Source of the DNA: Ricinus communis
Taxonomy: Eukaryota; Streptophyta; Magnoliopsida; Malpighiales; Euphorbiaceae
Direction: 5' to 3'
DNA length: 64,000 nt
NCBI RefSeq assembly: GCF_019578655.1
Contig: NC_063256.1
Location: forward strand, 34,148,342 to 34,212,341
Made by a program: the position numbers and the translations under genes. The notes under the pieces were generated by a model. The model was given only the letters and a program-made list of their open reading frames with translations, had not been told where the DNA came from and did not search any database. Shown piece by piece: positions 11,540-24,529 of the stretch; the stretch's first letter is position 1; each line of letters begins with the position of its first letter.

Positions 11540-12905
11540 TAAGGGATATACATAGAAGGCAGGCTTTGAATATCAGGAAACTTTTAGTCCTGTAGTCAAG
11601 CACACCACTCTTAGGGTCTTTCTTGCTTTGGCAGCAATGAAAGGTTGGTTTTTAACATAATTGGACATCAACAATGCCTTCCTCAATGGTGATTTAATTG
11701 AGAAATTGTATATAGAAATACCTAAAGGTTAGCAAATTGAGGGGGAAATAAGTCAATATCAATCTGGTAACTCTTTTCCTAAAGGAAAGAAAATTGTTTG
11801 TAGGCTCACAAAGTCATTATATGGCCTTAAAAAGTCCTCTAAACAATGGAACATTAAATTCTATGAGTGTTTGATTGCTAATGGATTCACTCAGTCCAAG
11901 GCATGCTACTTTCTTTTCTTCAAGAAGTCTTCTAATGGATAATACTATTAGTGTATGCAGATGATATTGCCATTGCCAGCAATAGCCGGTCCTTGATTGC
12001 ATATTTAAAAGGCATATTGAGTTATAGTTTCAAGCTCAAGGACTTAAGACAGTTAAGGTTCTTCTTGGGATTAGAGATAGTTAGAGCACTAAAAGGGATA
12101 TCTTTGTGCCAATGAAAGTATGTCTTGGAGCTCATTGAGAATGTGGTTTGCTGTCTGGAAAGCCCTTAAGTGTTCTAATGGATGTGAGCCATTAACTTAT
12201 GCGTGATGATGAGCATTTTTTGCAAGATCCTTTTATTTACATGAAGCTTGTAGGGAAACTTATATATCTGGTTTTAACTAGACAAGATATTACTTATGTA
12301 GTTCAAGTTTTAACCCAATTCATGGATAAGCCAGTTGAGGTATATTTGATAGCAACTCACAATGTGGTAAGATATTTGAAGTCTTCTCTTGGACAGGGCA
12401 TTTTCTTCTTTGCCTAGTCATAAGTTCAGTTGAAGGCATTCTTAAATAGTGATTGGAGGCTTGCAAGGATACTAAAAGGCTACTTACATGATATCGTATA
12501 GGTGAATCATTAGTTAGCTAGAAGTCAAAGAAGCAAATTATGGTTTCAAGAAGTTCAGCAGAAGCTACATATAGATCCATGGCTTCAGCAACTAGGAGTT
12601 AGTTTGGTTAGCTCAATTGTTACAGGACTTCAATGAATTACATGATAAACCTACTTGGTTGTTTTGTCACAATGTATCAGCTATACATATTGCTCAGACC
12701 CTATTTTCCATTAGAGAACAAAGCATATTGAAATGGACTGTCATTTTGTGAGAGAAAAGGTGGTTTCCAGTTTCATCGAATTAGCTCATGTCAAAACTAT
12801 TGAGCAAGTGGCAGATATTTTCACAAAAGCATTATGTCTAAGGCAATTCAATTTCTATTATGCAAGATAAATATAAGTAATGTACACCTTCGGTTTGAGG
12901 AGGAG
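11540..12905 (+). mobile_element. Outer Copia element, right part (RT and RNase H), decayed
   Basis: The outer reverse transcriptase resumes here with VAKGYT, then FEYQETFSPVVKHTTLR, LDINNAFLNGDLIEKLYIE and RLTKSLYGLKKSSKQW. Later pieces are LVGKLIYLVLTRQDITYVVQ (12247-12306 region) and the RNase H motif KKQIMVSRSSAEATYRSMA near 12530-12585, followed by SAIHIAQ. Stops and frameshifts are scattered through it. It ends in a GAGGAGGAG purine tract next to an LTR-like segment. Confidence 0.85.
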
Positions 12906-13188
12906 TGTGAAAAGGAAATTGAAACTAAAGATGCAGGAGCTTCACAAGCATGAAAGCGATGTGGCACATGTATTTATTTAGTTGGAGCATTGTAATAGAT
13001 TCTGTTATTGGTGTAAAAACCCTAGGACAACTATCATTTAGTGATTAGCTGCTTTCTTAACTATTTTCTTCGTAGTTAGTTAGTTGTGGCATCTAGTTTA
13101 TATAGTTAGAGTTGTATTTTTGATTTTTCATCGAATCAATTCATAAATTCTCCAATTTCTTCTTTGTTTTCTTTTCCTTTCATTCACA
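12906..13188 (+). repeat. Probable 3' LTR of outer Copia element
   Basis: After the purine tract, sequence starting TGTGAAAAGG runs to CATTCACA and ends in CA, as an LTR should. The 5' partner is missing because the outer element is truncated, so the boundaries rest only on the polypurine tract and the TG...CA ends. Confidence 0.6.
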
Positions 13189-15916
13189 AATTATGATAGA
13201 GTGCAAGTTCATTAATTTAAATGAATTTGTATTTTTATCATATTTTTCTAGTTCTATTTTTAGAATTATTATCTTGATTGATCAACATGTCAACTAAAAT
13301 CAAAATTTCAATTAGATGCGATCTTTATTAGTTATTTTATTATTTTATTTAATATTTATTATTAATTAAAACTGTTCTAAAATATTCTATAATAACAAGT
13401 CTAAGTAGAATTTTATGTAATCTTTAAATTAATGCATAAAAATTACATGAGAAATTACATATACTATGTATTAATAATAACAAATCTAGTATTCATGTGT
13501 ATTGATAAAAAAATTTAGTGTAAATTAATATTAGAATGTTAATTTAAACGAGTTAGAATTTGAATTTTGACTTTTTAGAATTCAAATTTTTTTAGTAATA
13601 AAATAAAACTGCTAGATTAAAGGCTTAAAGGACAAAATAGTATAAGAGAGAAAAGAAATTACAAAGAAAGCAAATCCACTAATCTAAAATTAGGGGGCCA
13701 AAAGCCCTAAGAGCAATACAAAAAAAAAGGGTTAAAAACATGGGCCAAAGACCCGATAAACCCGAACCAGGCTTAAAGCCCAATAAATCGGCACCAAGGC
13801 CTACTGAAAATAAAAATTTGCTAACTGGTCCTAGCACAATCTATCTTCTCTAGAAAGATCATTCCCCCTCTCCTTGAGACCCATGACCTTTAAATGCTAG
13901 AGATCAAAACCCAAGACTTTCTCCATCATCAAATCATCCAAGCACTATCCATCCTTAAGCCACAACGTAAAAAATACAAGGTAAACAGCATGAAAGCACA
14001 ACCACCCGAAGACAGAGACAAACCAATCAGAAGAAAAAAATCGATGCACCATCGAAGACCTAATCTTGAGAGGATCGATAATCACTCCTATACCCCCATC
14101 AAATCCAGCAGCTTATCTTTTTTCAAGCTTGCATTCGTTCATATACGAACTCCCATAGGATGACAATATGCCTGAGAAGTGAATTGAGCTGCACCAAGAA
14201 TAAAATACCATGCGCCAAAAACCATTGAAAAAGCCAACCAAATGCCTAACACGAGACATTAAAACATGAAATAAAACTAATTACAAAAGAAAGAGAAAAA
14301 CAAAGAAATAAGGAAAGGCCATATTGGCCATTGGGGAGGCTGTGGATAGATAAATACGCCGACAGCCGCCCAACTGAAAACCCTAAATGTGAAAATAGAT
14401 AGATAGAGAGAGAGATGGATAAAAAATATGGAGAAGAAATAAAGAAAATAATTACATTTTACAACTTTAAGTGGAATATGTTTTAAAGAGCAAATCCAAC
14501 ACTTTTTAAAATTCAACTTAAACTTGCGTTCCACTTGAAGTTTAAATTCGACTTGTTGAAAAATTGGTTTCGACTTTTCTTGATCCTGTATTTAATTAAA
14601 AAATTTTATAAAAAAAAAAATTAAGTGAGTTACTTTTAAAAAATTTATGAATTTTTAATGATTACTACATAATTAATAATTTTATGAATAATTTTTATAA
14701 ATTTTATTTAAAAATATTTTTACGAACATTATAGATTATTTATTATTCAATTATTTTAAAATAAATTTAATTATTTTATTTTTATTATTTTTTTCTTTTC
14801 TTTATATTTATTTTAAATGTTATTTCATATAATATTATTTACAACTTCATACACAAGTAACAGATTTTATTTCATTATTGTTTTAAATTCATATTATTTT
14901 TAAATTTTTTACCTCAAAACATGAATGCTATTTTGTTATTAAGATAATAATTTATTTTAAAAAAGTTATCATTTCACAATTTATTTCCAATTAGACTATT
15001 AAATATATGTCATACATGTTATATTTTATTTTACTACCTATCTGATAAATACTTGAACCGACAACATTTACACTTATTAATTATTTAATAAATATCTGAA
15101 CTGAAAACAATCATGTTTACCAACAAAAATGATTATCCAAATAATCTTACTAATAAAATCTAAAAGTTTATATATGGTGGGGTTGTTTGCTCAAAATAAT
15201 TTATTAAATTATACATTTAAAATTTATAATTTTTGCGAGAGGCCTTTTAAAAATTAAATTAAAATTTTTAATTTATTTTGTTTGTATTTGTGGTATAAAA
15301 TAATATTATTAGTAAGTAATTTTTAATTTTTGACTTTTTTTTAATTTTTTATATTTTTAAGATAGAGAATATACTGAAGAGAAATGAAGACAATAATATA
15401 GAAGAATTTAAGGAGAAGAAAGATGAATTTAAAAAAAAAAAGTCTATTAAAATCTTAAAGAATTAAAAAAAATCTTCAATAATTCTTATTTATTACAATA
15501 CATATAAAATTATTAAAAATTTATATCTAGAAAAGTCAATTGAATACTAACTGATTTTTATAGATTTCATAAAAATTATAATTAAATATTCATAATTTTT
15601 ATAGACTTTTTTAAAAAAAATTTATAATTCAATATTAAATATTTTTTAATTTATACAACGTTTTTTAAAATTATTATTAAATAATTTATAATTTTTAAAT
15701 TTTATTAAAATTCTTGAAAGTCTTAATTAAAGTCTATTTTTATTTAAAAAAATATAATCTTACTAAGAAAAATAACAATAAAAAACAAAGAAAGCTAAAA
15801 GAAAACAAATAAATCCATTGAAATTAAAACTGAGAGCTTTGCTTCTTCTTTTCACATAACAATAGACTCAAACAGAGACCTTCTCTTCTAAAGTTTCACT
15901 CGATAGCTTCGTTCAG
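13189..15916. other. AT-rich intergenic region and APEM9 5' flank
   Basis: No gene is recognised. 13610-14290 looks like a LINE 3' end (separate entry). 14580-15780 is extremely AT-rich without motifs. 15781-15916 should hold the APEM9 promoter and 5' UTR, and no convincing TATA box was assigned. Confidence 0.5.
13610..14290 (-). mobile_element. Possible LINE 3' untranslated remnant
   Basis: Read on the minus strand, this stretch has the wording typical of plant L1-type LINE 3' ends. It has a T-rich run followed by GGGCTTTAAGCCTGG, GGGTCTTTGGCCCATG and TGTATTGCTCTTAGGGC. No reverse transcriptase or RNase H frame is present and no target duplication was found, so this is tentative. Confidence 0.3.
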
Positions 15917-18900
15917 ATGGCGCTAATGGACTCTAACCCCGCAACTTGGGAAGAAATTGAACGCTCTGAGAGGTGACTCGCTCTCTATCTATCTTTCCTC
16001 AAATTTTGTTTAATCTTGAATTACTATGCACTATTACTTATTTTATCAATTACACAATTTGATCAAGATTTTATCAAGTAGATTCTTTGCTTTATTAATA
16101 TTTTGAACTTCTTTTAAAGGGTAATTTTTTTAAATGATGGAATATGGTTAAATTTGATTATATGAATTGTATGGCAATCTAATCTCAACTTTGTTTTGAT
16201 TCTTGATATTGTCAGTTATCTTGTTGCTTCTATGTATGAAGAGGCTGCATCAGTTGCTTCCTCAGTTCTGAATAAAATATGCAACAAGAACAGCATTAAC
16301 AGCAATGTGAAAGATCAAGGTGGTGAAGAATTTGAGTTGAATGATATGATGCTATCTGCTGGCATGGTGTTGGTTCAGTCTCTGAGCCAACTTGGCAGGT
16401 AACCCACTTTCCACTTCTATCTTTTCATGTTAATTTAGCACTATTAAATTGGGTTGTTTGTTAGACGTTTTATATATATGATAAAAGTAGAAGTCTTGGG
16501 AATTATAATCATTAAAATTGCAAATTCATGTCTTTCTCAGTTCTCCTTATACAAATTCCTTGCTTGAAGTAATTAATGGATTATGATCTCCTTGTGCTAT
16601 TAACTAGGGGAATTTGTAAATTTTTGTGGTATTTATAATCATTGCAAATTGTTTGGATTAAGAACTTGGAAATGTTTTGCCTTTTTGTGAATGTGATTAA
16701 TTGGCAATTCAATTATAAGAAAGGAAAAGATTCTATTGTTTTCTCAAAGAGCTATAACTTCATTGGATCTGAATTAATTGTCTAAGCTAGTGATGGCAGC
16801 TGCTAGCTTTTATAGCTGCACAACCTTGTCATATTGATTGTGAAGTTACTATCATTTCCCTGATTAATAATTTATCCTCAACCTGGACAGACTTGGTTTT
16901 ACTAGGAATCTAATCACTGAAGCTCTATTTAAATTAACATCATGGTAATCTTACATTTGTGTTTATTCTAGTCCTTGTTCATTTCAACCATCTTTTATTC
17001 TTGTTTCAATTTCATTGGCTTTCACCTTTCCGTCGACTTTATCCATCCACTTCAGCAATATATGCTCTTATTTCCACGTTATGGTGTTGCTTTTCTCTTT
17101 TCTTAACTGGATTACTTTCTAATTTTCATTGTCTGCATAATGAGCACTTGCCTTGATCAAATGGTTATGTTGCTATAAATAAAGTGAAGCAAACTGTGAA
17201 AGGTTTATGTGCAAGCTTAATATGGTTAGCCCTTGAGTGCTGGGACTGTAGAAGGGCCTCAGGGTCTTGGCAAGAATTAAGTTTCAGAAACAGGCATGAT
17301 CTGTGATGAGGTTGATGAACAGTTTCTATCACACATCATATGTTTGTAGAGATGACCTTTTTCAGGCCTAATCAAAATCCTCTCATTTCAGTATTCTAAG
17401 TGTTGGACTTGCACAGCATATGGAGATACTCACACGCTGAATGCTAGATGATGTCATCAGACTATAGTGATATGGAATATATTGCTTTTCATGCAGGGGA
17501 TCTGACATTTTGAAGGAGCTCAAACAACTGTTCATGTCGGTTGATGCTATCCCTGTTCAAGTTTTGCTTACTGGGTACTTTTATCTCTTTGGCCCATAGA
17601 ATTTTCACAATTTTTATTCATATGTGAGAATCATTTTTCCAATAACATGCGAAAGGATCTTCATTCTACTTTCTTAGTGGCTATCTGATATTTGATTAGT
17701 TCACAAATTGGCAATATTGACCATGTCAAATTTTCCATAGGTTTACTCGACAATATATATTGAGGCTCATGCAGTGTTTAGTGCATAAAAGTGTACCTTT
17801 TGATTCCCATTGAGTGTTACTGGGCCTGCTTCTTGATAAAAACTCATTTCTTAACAAGTTGAAAAAGATTGATTTAGTATCTTAGAAGATGTTTATCTGT
17901 TCCTCATGAACATGAACTGAGCGTCTGGCAGATAGTCAGGAAGTTCTTCATTTTGGTTCAATTAAAATGACAGTCTTACATTTTTCCGTCCTTCTATTGA
18001 TATGACTATGATGCTTCCCTTCTTTGTTCTCCTCTTTCTTCCTTTTTCTTTTGTTCCTTGTGATAGTTATAAAGGCCTAGGAAACTCTTAAGCTCTTAAT
18101 AAGGAGACCAAGGGATTAGAAAAATAGCAGAATCCCAGATTACCTAAAAATAAGGATCAATAACATAGATATAATGAAACTATACATCGCTTTCCTTCCA
18201 AATACACCAAAGATAGGTACAGAGGAATCACCTCCAAAGTGATCTACCAGTTGATGTTTGTTCTAGTCATTTATCTTGATGCTAATGGATGTATTTGGAA
18301 CTTGAAATAAAAGAAAATGCTTATATCTACAATATAAGGGAGTGAGAGAGTGTCAATTTATGTGATCTTTGTTTCAGGGTGTGCTTTCAGATATCAGAAG
18401 GCTCACTTTTAGGCGTCCGAGAGTTTCTTGAGGAGTTTCTAGGCAAGTGGAATTTTGTGGAGGGAAGACATTATGTTCTTGTTGATGCACGAATAGATGC
18501 CAATCTGCAGGAAGGATATGATAAAAGCAGCATTTTGGGAGTTGATGAGTATATGGAGGTTGCTGAAATCTATGCTGTGACACTTCTTGGCACAGCTTTG
18601 AAAGATTTGGACCTTGCAATTTCTTGGGTAGAGAAAGCCGCTTTACCTGAGGAAAGACAACAGGTGAATTTTGGATTTTGTATCTTATATTGGTATCCAC
18701 CAGTTTTTCACTAATATATATATAGCGCGTACACACATAAGCACATTATTTTGTAGGTGATTGTTTAAGACTAGTTGACATAGAATGGCGGCATAAGCAT
18801 ATATTATTAATTTGTTGCAGATTATTGAATTGTATGTTTCCAGAATCTGTGCTACAGATTTAGATTAATGAGATATTGAAGCAATAAAAAGTACGTAGTG

Positions 18901-20502
18901 CTAGTAGGACTATGAATGGAGAAAACTAAAATTGCTACTGATATTCTGTTCTTTTTCCCTGCTTCACTAGCAACAGAGACAATATTTTTTTATTAATCTT
19001 CTCCATTTTTCTTCTAAATTCTTTTAATATTGGCCTTGATAAACATAGTAGGTGCTTATCTCCAAACCCACCATTCTTTCTCCACTGTCAATCATGTAAA
19101 TTCTATTTTTGAGTAATCTAGTTCATTAAAATTATATTATGAAACAATTCTATTAGACTGCTATTTGCAATAAATGGTAGAAAAGGGAACTAAACCGGGT
19201 TTGTTTGTGTGTGTGTGTGATGTGTTGACTGTAAATTATGTCCTTGATCAGAGTGATCTCTATACACATGCACACTTGTGTGGCATCCTGTCTTATTATT
19301 ATGCTATACTCTCCTAGGGACTTTTGAGAAGATTACACTCTTTATATTCTCTCAAGGCCACTAATTCATCACAAGGCTCCTCACTTCTGCCAGCAAATGA
19401 CCATGATAATCACCGTTTATTATCAAAAAAACTTGATGTTTCTGAGGAGTCTTCAGAAGTTTTAGAATCCAAATACCTGCCTAATGGAGAGACCAATGTG
19501 AAACAAGAAATTTTGACTTTGTCTAGACGTGTGAACCCATGCCTCTGGTGGTTCCGTACTATCAATTTGAAGTTTGGCAATGCAAGATTGGTCATAAGTA
19601 ATGGGAAGATTTTGCTTGGGTGCTTGGCTTTTCTTATATATTATGTTCTGCGTAGGAAACAAGCTACTTTAAAAGGGTAAGATCTTATTCTGCTGTTTAT
19701 ATTCCATGTTATTCTTGTTAGAGATCAGATCACAAGAGGATCAATATCCTTTTAGATTCCTCATGAAACTTGCTTTAGGCCACAGTACCCAGCAGTACAT
19801 TATCATGTGATGTAATCCTTCTTGACAGTTAAAAGAAGCAAATGTTAATGAATACTGTTGTGTAGATCTGCACTGGTTGTTGCTACTTCTTGTCTGTAAC
19901 TTATCAAATCTCGGATGGTTTTCCTTGATCAGTGAGTTTATCGGTATCATTATCTGAGTTTTTTGTTACCATGCAAAAGAAGAAAGCAGATAAGTTAAGC
20001 ATGCTAGCCTAGATTGATGTGTCAGATTGCAAGTGTGATGTATCAGCTGTTGACGACTTCATTCATAGCATGACCCATAAAAATGCTCATGTCAGATATG
20101 GGTGTATTGGAGCCTTTTAAGTCTTGCATGTTTTTTGCTTATGTTTGAAGAAGTTATGTATAGAATGGAGCTAGAATGCTACATCCATATGCCGAAGTTT
20201 AGAAATGAAACCCCTATTGATTCTTCAGACAAACAATAAGAGAAAAATAAAGAATAAGATTTTAGTATCATTCCCTACCTTGTGAACTCGGTCTTAGTCA
20301 AGCCTAGAAATGAAGCAAACTGTTTTTTACTTAATGTTTACTTTCATGTCCAATAACTCCTATATGTTTCAGGATTGTCAGGAGACAATTTTTGTTCATA
20401 AAGAAGGCTTTGGTAGATATATGGCAGCTCGGATTTTCTTACCAAGTGAACCCCCTAGCTGCTGTTCAACCTCTTCCTGCTGCAACACGGGGAGGCCGGT
20501 GA
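15917..20502 (+). CDS. APEM9: APEM9-like peroxisomal membrane tether for PEX1-PEX6
   Basis: Six exons join in frame to 360 residues: 15917-15972, 16216-16398, 17497-17574, 18378-18663, 19318-19676 and 20382-20502 (stop TGA). All introns are GT-AG. The product starts MALMDSNPATWEEIERSESY. The N-terminal half is helical and TPR-like (YLVASMYEEAASVASSVL; GVREFLEEFLGKWNF; EIYAVTLLGTALKDLDLAISW), and residues about 298-312 form one hydrophobic segment (ILLGCLAFLIYYVL) followed by RRK. The conserved tail WQLGFSYQVNPLAAVQPLPA ends it. This matches ABERRANT PEROXISOME MORPHOLOGY 9, the plant counterpart of PEX26/Pex15. APEM9 anchors the PEX1-PEX6 AAA ATPase that recycles the PEX5 import receptor. Exon 6 must start at 20382, because using the nearer AG at 20371-20372 gives an early stop. 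Older databases sometimes mislabel such proteins as PDK1-like, but no kinase domain is present. Confidence 0.92.
18060..18250 (-). mobile_element. Possible short LINE fragment in APEM9 intron 3
   Basis: The minus strand near 18240-18170 reads LEVIPLYLSLVYLEGKR, resembling the VIPLCLMWSIWKERN stretch found between reverse transcriptase and RNase H in plant LINEs. It is short, has stops and shows no target duplication, so confidence is low. Confidence 0.3.
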
Positions 20503-21398
20503 TGATTTTCAAGGAAAATAAATGTATAAATACATATTTATCTCTTCGGCTGGTATGTTTTATATTCATCTTCCTGTCCATGCCTTCATTTCTTCTTTTC
20601 ATTACGTGCCATAATCAGGTAGGTGTGATCCAAGTATCATCGTGTCATAAAGAGCAAGGAAAATAAATAATACTCAGATGCCATTCCTTGTACATTACTT
20701 GATACTTGAAGAGGATTCTAGATGGAATGAAAGGATTCAATTTAGGATGGTGGTTGTATTAGAATCTGATTACACTTATGATTCTATAATTGGCAAGTCT
20801 GAAAAAGAAAAAAGGGTATGTAAACAGAACTTCTGCTTATACAAAAGTAAAATATTGATGTGTAGGAGCTGCCAGCCTATCTGCTACTTGGGCCAAGTAA
20901 AATGCCATTACATGTTTTTCTCTGGTGGGACTGAGAAACCATTGACTGTATCTCATCATCAATAACATGAAGTTTTACCTATCCTCTTTTTTCAGTTGCC
21001 CTTTCTTACATTGTCTTCGGTTTCCTCTTTCCTTCCATTTTATTTTCGTTTTACCATTATCAATTTGTCTGTTTGTGGCCTGCGGCCATTAACAAACTAT
21101 ATCTGGTATTTCTCCCATCAAAGCTCCATGGTTACTAGTGTTTATATTACTTTGCTTTTGACCTAAACCCTTATTTACATGCCGAAATAGGTAAATCAGC
21201 AATAAAATTATGCTTTCGCATTGTTGAGGCTGGATTTCTTAATACAATTGGAGAAGCAAAGAATTAGATGACGAGATAAATAGGAAAGAGGATGTGTCTG
21301 AGAATAATGTGTGTGTTTTGTTTAAGAGATAGGAGGAGGAAATTTGAGTATAGGAAAAAAGGGTTTGCTGGCGTCTTGCTGTAACAGGGTATACAGAT
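20503..21398. other. 3' flank of APEM9
   Basis: This follows the APEM9 stop and probably begins with its 3' UTR. Open frames here have no recognised domain. No other gene is seen. Confidence 0.5.
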
Positions 21399-21413
21399 AT
21401 GTAATGGGAATTT
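21399..21413. repeat. 15-bp target-site duplication (left) of LINE insertion
   Basis: ATGTAATGGGAATTT occurs here and again at 22083-22097, bracketing the LINE fragment. The length fits target-primed reverse transcription. Confidence 0.85.
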
Positions 21414-22082
21414 TTTTTAAAAATAGAATAAGCCTAGTACCAAAGATTGCTGGCAGGAACAGCTCCAGAGAAGGCCACTCCTTGCATCATCAACTCACAA
21501 ACCCTAGCAGGGGGGTTCCTGAACATCATGACAGCCAACCACAACCCCAAGAGTATGTTAGCAAGTAGATCCGCACATCTGTTACCTTCACGACAATAGG
21601 TGTGAGTCACCTGAATCTGCCAATCCCTCCCAAGCATTCTCCTTCATTGACTCAATATTTTAAAGAAGACAACCATCGCACCACCATTAAGGACCGTAAC
21701 AGCACTCAAATTATGAGCTTCAAGCACAGCTTTTTGAACGCCCTTTGTCTATGCAAGACGTAACCCGTGGTACATCCCCATAACTTTAGCAACCATAACA
21801 CTGCAAACTCCTAAATTAGCCATGAAACTGCCAACCCAATCCCCGTTATGGTCCCTAATTAAACCACCACATGCCGCCCTATCCAAGCTTGACCGGAGAG
21901 CTCTGTCCATATTTATCTGTGGCAAGTCTTTCCCAACCAATAAGCTTATGGATTTTTGGGATCTTCTCACCATCATGCTTCCAACCGGCGGCACCCTCTT
22001 CAAACTTTTTAGCTTGGACCAAAATAGGAACCGTATGATCTCTTGGAGCAACATACTCTCATCAAATAGAAAGCTATTCCAG
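21414..22082 (-). mobile_element. 5'-truncated LINE with RNase H domain
   Basis: The insert is about 670 bp, in minus orientation. Its T run beside the left duplication (21411-21418) is the element's poly(A) tail. The minus strand encodes a plant LINE RNase H-like domain: AACGGLIRDHNGDWVGSF, then a frame break, WQIQVTHTYCREGNRCADLL and an LA-rich end. This is the usual C-terminal RVT_3-type domain, with the conserved Arg-Glu-Gly-Asn and Ala-Asp. Everything upstream, including endonuclease and reverse transcriptase, is missing, as expected for 5' truncation. Internal stops make it a pseudogene. Confidence 0.85.
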
Positions 22083-22097
22083 ATGTAATGGGAATTT
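22083..22097. repeat. 15-bp target-site duplication (right) of LINE insertion
   Basis: Identical to 21399-21413. Confidence 0.85.
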
Positions 22098-24032
22098 GGC
22101 GGCATAATGTCATGCATTTTGAGATGACAACGTCTGAAACAGTGGGTGTGTGTTTAAGAATTAGAATTACCGTTGGGCGTCCAAAAAGTATATTTGAGAT
22201 TTTTTTTATTTAATATAATATTAGTTTTTTACTTTTTTATAAACTATTTTTTCCAAAACTGCACCAGTTCACCTGCCTTCTGTGAAAATAATTTTCAAAC
22301 CTCAAAAAATAATATAAAATAAAAATTGAAGTTTCCAACTTCACTGCCGAACACACCGGAAATAAGAAATCCAAGATCAATCCAATTTCCTGTTTTTTGG
22401 TTCTTGAACATTGCTGTTTTTCCCAGGTTCTCAATTATGAGGTTGTGAGATCATATGTTGTTCTATAAATGCTTCCGAGTCCCAACTTACTCAAAAAGAT
22501 TCTATTTTAGAGAAGCAGAGAATAAGGAGTTCCCGTTCCCATCTTCAATATTTGTTACTTGGGGTTGCCCTTTTGAAGTACTAAATTATCATTCTATTTT
22601 TTTAAAATTTAATAATAATAACAACAAGTTTTGCCAAATGTAGAAGAGGCCACCTCTACTTTTGTTTTTTATTATTACCATTTTACACCCACCGATGTTA
22701 GATGGCAATTTCAAATGCTGCTAATTACATTAAATCAATGATTTAATAAACTCTGCATATGCATTCACCAACTGCATCAGCAACTAACAAAAATGGGAGC
22801 TCAAATGTGACCTGCTATTTACCTCCTGACTTTACAACATACTGTAATGTTGGAAACCAAAGCTATTATCTAGCTTACAAAGTAGTGACCAGACAAAGTT
22901 TCATCAATAACAATGGACAAGAACACCAGAACACAACTTAGTTGCCACAAGATTTCCATTGGCAACAAACCATGTCGATTACCTAAAAACTGGGTTTACA
23001 AATTAGAACAAGTTGAAGTTCTGTGACTGAATCAACTAATCTATGGTGCTATTCAAGTGATTATTGCTATAGGCACCACATCCATTCATATTGACATTCC
23101 ATTTTTCATCATACGACATAACAAAGCAGGCCAATTTATACTTTATAAATAACATATTTTATTCGATACCATAAAACCATCTGATCAAATCATATGCGCA
23201 CATAAAATTAAATCTAATCCAACCATCAAAATGTTGTCTGAATAAAAAACCGAAGAGACTCCAACCTTTTCTTAAGCAATAAATTCTGAACAGTTCCAAC
23301 CACAATGCATAAAAATGTCAAAACCGAACATCCACAAATGCAGGGTATGTTGCTAGCATCAAATTTATTAATATTATTCTTCTCAATAATTCTGCCCCAC
23401 ATTCTACTAATCTCCATCCCTTACATATCACCCACCATAAAAATCATAAATTCCCACCAACTTCAGTGGCGATTCATGAACTTGAGACTGAGCAGCTCCC
23501 TAACTGGCTGTTCTTTATCATTCATTAGTTCCTTGATTTTGTATTCCTACTAATTTTTAATCTTAGCAATTCCAAGATCTTAATTCCTTGGATCCAAACA
23601 TAATCGTCTGGTATTGTTTCTTCTTCATATCTCCTAAAACCCACACACTCACATTCATCTCGATATCATAATATCTGTTCGTTACGAAACCCAAACACAT
23701 AGACACCAATACAAATGTTTTTTTTCTCCCTCTCTTTCACTAACAATTTTTGCATTCGAATCTATAAAAATCTCCACATAATCTAAACTCAAAACATAAT
23801 CACACAATTTAGTACTTTAAAGAAAAAACATAATATACACATGGCATAACAATTACATTAAAGCAACCGAATTTTTTTCAATTACTAAATTAACGTCTGA
23901 TATCCAAATAAAAAATAAAGCACATAAAAGCTTAGCATAACAATTCCATTAGAGCAACAGAATCCAAATATACACTAGAATTTAACCCAAAAAAAAAACC
24001 CTAAAACTTTTTGCGAATTAGGGTTTTTCTGT
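22098..24032. other. Intergenic region between APEM9 and SF3B6
   Basis: No coding family is recognised on either strand. The part near 24032 is the probable 3' UTR of SF3B6. The rest is ordinary AT-rich DNA with short open frames lacking motifs. Confidence 0.5.
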
Positions 24033-24407
24033 TTACTTATCTTTAGTAGAAACCCCATATTTTTCTTGCATCTTAGCAATCTCTTCCTCTTTTTTCCTCT
24101 GATCAAACTTCTTACTCATCTTAGCTTGCTGATAATACAAAACAATCAGATACCTATTAGCGACATTGAAGCCTGACAAGTGATCCACCGCCGTTTTGGC
24201 GTCGTAAATATCTTCATACACAACAAAAGCTGTCCCTCGCGTGTCTTTGTTAGTGCCGATTCTAATTTGACGAATCGCTCCGTACTTGCCGAATATATCG
24301 TACATCTCTTCACTTGATATGTTGAATGGTAGGTTTCGGACATATAGCACCCGATTCACTTCCGGCGGAAGCCGCGTGTTGCCCTTTCGCAAATTGATGG
24401 TTGTCAT
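24033..24407 (-). CDS. SF3B6: Splicing factor 3B subunit 6 (p14, SF3b14)
   Basis: A single uninterrupted frame encodes 124 residues, essentially the length of the human protein. One RNA recognition motif fills residues about 19-94. RNP2 is [10 protein letters not shown] (about 20-29) and RNP1 is [10 protein letters not shown] (about 57-66). The C-terminal tail [23 protein letters not shown] is the charged helix of this family. In the SF3b complex of the U2 snRNP this protein sits close to the branch-point adenosine and binds SF3B1. The motif content and the N-terminus [20 protein letters not shown] are diagnostic, so the assignment is secure. The gene is intronless here. A TATA-like box lies upstream at 24493-24500. 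Confidence 0.96.
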   Translation of the reverse strand: MTTINLRKGNTRLPPEVNRVLYVRNLPFNISSEEMYDIFGKYGAIRQIRIGTNKDTRGTAFVVYEDIYDAKTAVDHLSGFNVANRYLIVLYYQQAKMSKKFDQRKKEEEIAKMQEKYGVSTKDK

Positions 24408-24492
24408 TCTAGGGATTTGCCGGAAAACGTGGACGATTTTGGTTTCTCAGTTGAGGATTTGTCTGGCAGAGAGTGAAAATGGGATTTGGATA

Positions 24493-24500
24493 TATTTATA
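24493..24500 (-). promoter_or_regulatory. TATA-like box of SF3B6
   Basis: On the minus strand CTATAAATATATCC lies about 85-95 bases upstream of the SF3B6 ATG. A TATAAATA core at that distance would leave a 5' UTR of about 55-60 bases. Inferred from sequence only. Confidence 0.55.
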
Positions 24501-24529
24501 GAGAAAGAAAGGCAGTGGTGCGCGAGTTT

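Noticed and set aside
13894..14163. 89-codon open frame
   Set aside because: No recognisable motif. It lies in sequence that on the opposite strand looks like a LINE 3' end.
20371..20381. Alternative acceptor for APEM9 exon 6 at 20371-20372
   Set aside because: It gives a stop codon within ten codons, whereas the acceptor ending at 20381 restores the conserved WQLGFSYQVNPLAAVQPLPA tail.
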